Assembly (NCBI GenBank): GCA_013697265.1
Contig: JACCXE010000501.1
Location: 1 to 6,456, forward strand
Length of the DNA: 6,456 bases
Source: Actinomycetota bacterium
GTDB taxonomy: Bacteria; Actinomycetota; Acidimicrobiia; Acidimicrobiales; JACCXE01
Reading direction: 5' to 3'
Shown here in pieces: positions 6,355 to 6,456 of this stretch (positions within the stretch are counted from its first letter, which is position 1; each line of letters begins with the position of its first letter). The translations under genes and the position numbers were made by a program. The notes under the pieces were generated by a model. It worked only from the letters and a program-made list of their open reading frames with translations, did no database searches and had not been told where the DNA came from.

Positions 6355-6456
6355 TCAAGCTGGGACTACTTGGCTGCCCCCAGCCCGTTTGGCCGCCAGA
6401 AGCGCGGCGTCGGCCGCGGCCAGTGTTTCGGTGCCGGAACCGTCGCGGTGCACCGC
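6355..6456 (-). CDS. GGDEF-domain (diguanylate cyclase-like) protein, C-terminal fragment
   Basis: On the minus strand the frame is open from the window edge (6456) to a TGA at 6357-6355, giving 33 residues: AVHRDGSGTETLAAADAALL, then AAKRAGGSQVVPA. This matches the last strand and helix of GGDEF domains, whose ends usually read 'GvA....dg.t.e.Ll..AD.ALy.AK..GrnrV'. Here AADAALLAAKRAGGSQVV fits that pattern, with Leu in place of the common Tyr. GGDEF proteins make cyclic di-GMP, but the active-site GG(D/E)EF loop would lie upstream outside the window, so activity cannot be judged. The gene is convergent with lepA. The call rests on a short stretch, but the motif spacing is distinctive. Confidence 0.62.
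   Translation of the reverse strand, partial: AVHRDGSGTETLAAADAALLAAKRAGGSQVVPA

Overview
The window is gene-dense, GC-rich DNA (roughly two thirds G+C by eye). It has GTG starts, start/stop overlaps and weak or absent Shine-Dalgarno sites ahead of several genes. Together with the lepA and rpsT sequence character, this suggests a high-GC Actinomycetota-like bacterium. That placement is inference; I cannot fix the class, though an Acidimicrobiia-like lineage would not surprise me.

Layout. (1) 1-2579, plus strand: the 3' end of an M16 peptidase gene, then a second M16 family gene overlapping it by four bases, then a GT4 glycosyltransferase directly abutting or overlapping that gene. (2) 2586-2843, minus strand: ribosomal protein S20 (rpsT), convergent with the glycosyltransferase and divergent from what follows, with a 70-bp shared upstream region. 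(3) 2914-6302, plus strand: a D-isomer-specific 2-hydroxyacid dehydrogenase, a VapB/VapC-type toxin-antitoxin pair, and the translation factor LepA/EF4. The dehydrogenase and vapB are separated only by a perfect inverted repeat. vapB-vapC and vapC-lepA each overlap by four bases (ATGA). (4) 6355-6456, minus strand: the 3' end of a gene whose last 33 residues look like the end of a GGDEF (diguanylate cyclase) domain, convergent with lepA.

How the genes work together. The two M16 genes probably encode a heterodimer: the complete one has lost the HxxEH zinc motif but keeps the R/Y substrate-binding pair, so its truncated neighbour would supply the metal site. rpsT and lepA are both translation genes and often lie near each other in related bacteria. 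Here a dehydrogenase and a toxin-antitoxin module sit between them. The toxin gene is fused by overlap to the lepA start, so lepA translation may depend on that of a VapC ribonuclease.

I see no CRISPR array, tRNA, rRNA, insertion sequence or convincing new defence system. The most notable points are the 24-bp palindrome ending exactly on the vapB start codon, the vapC-lepA coupling, and the probable non-canonical start of the glycosyltransferase.
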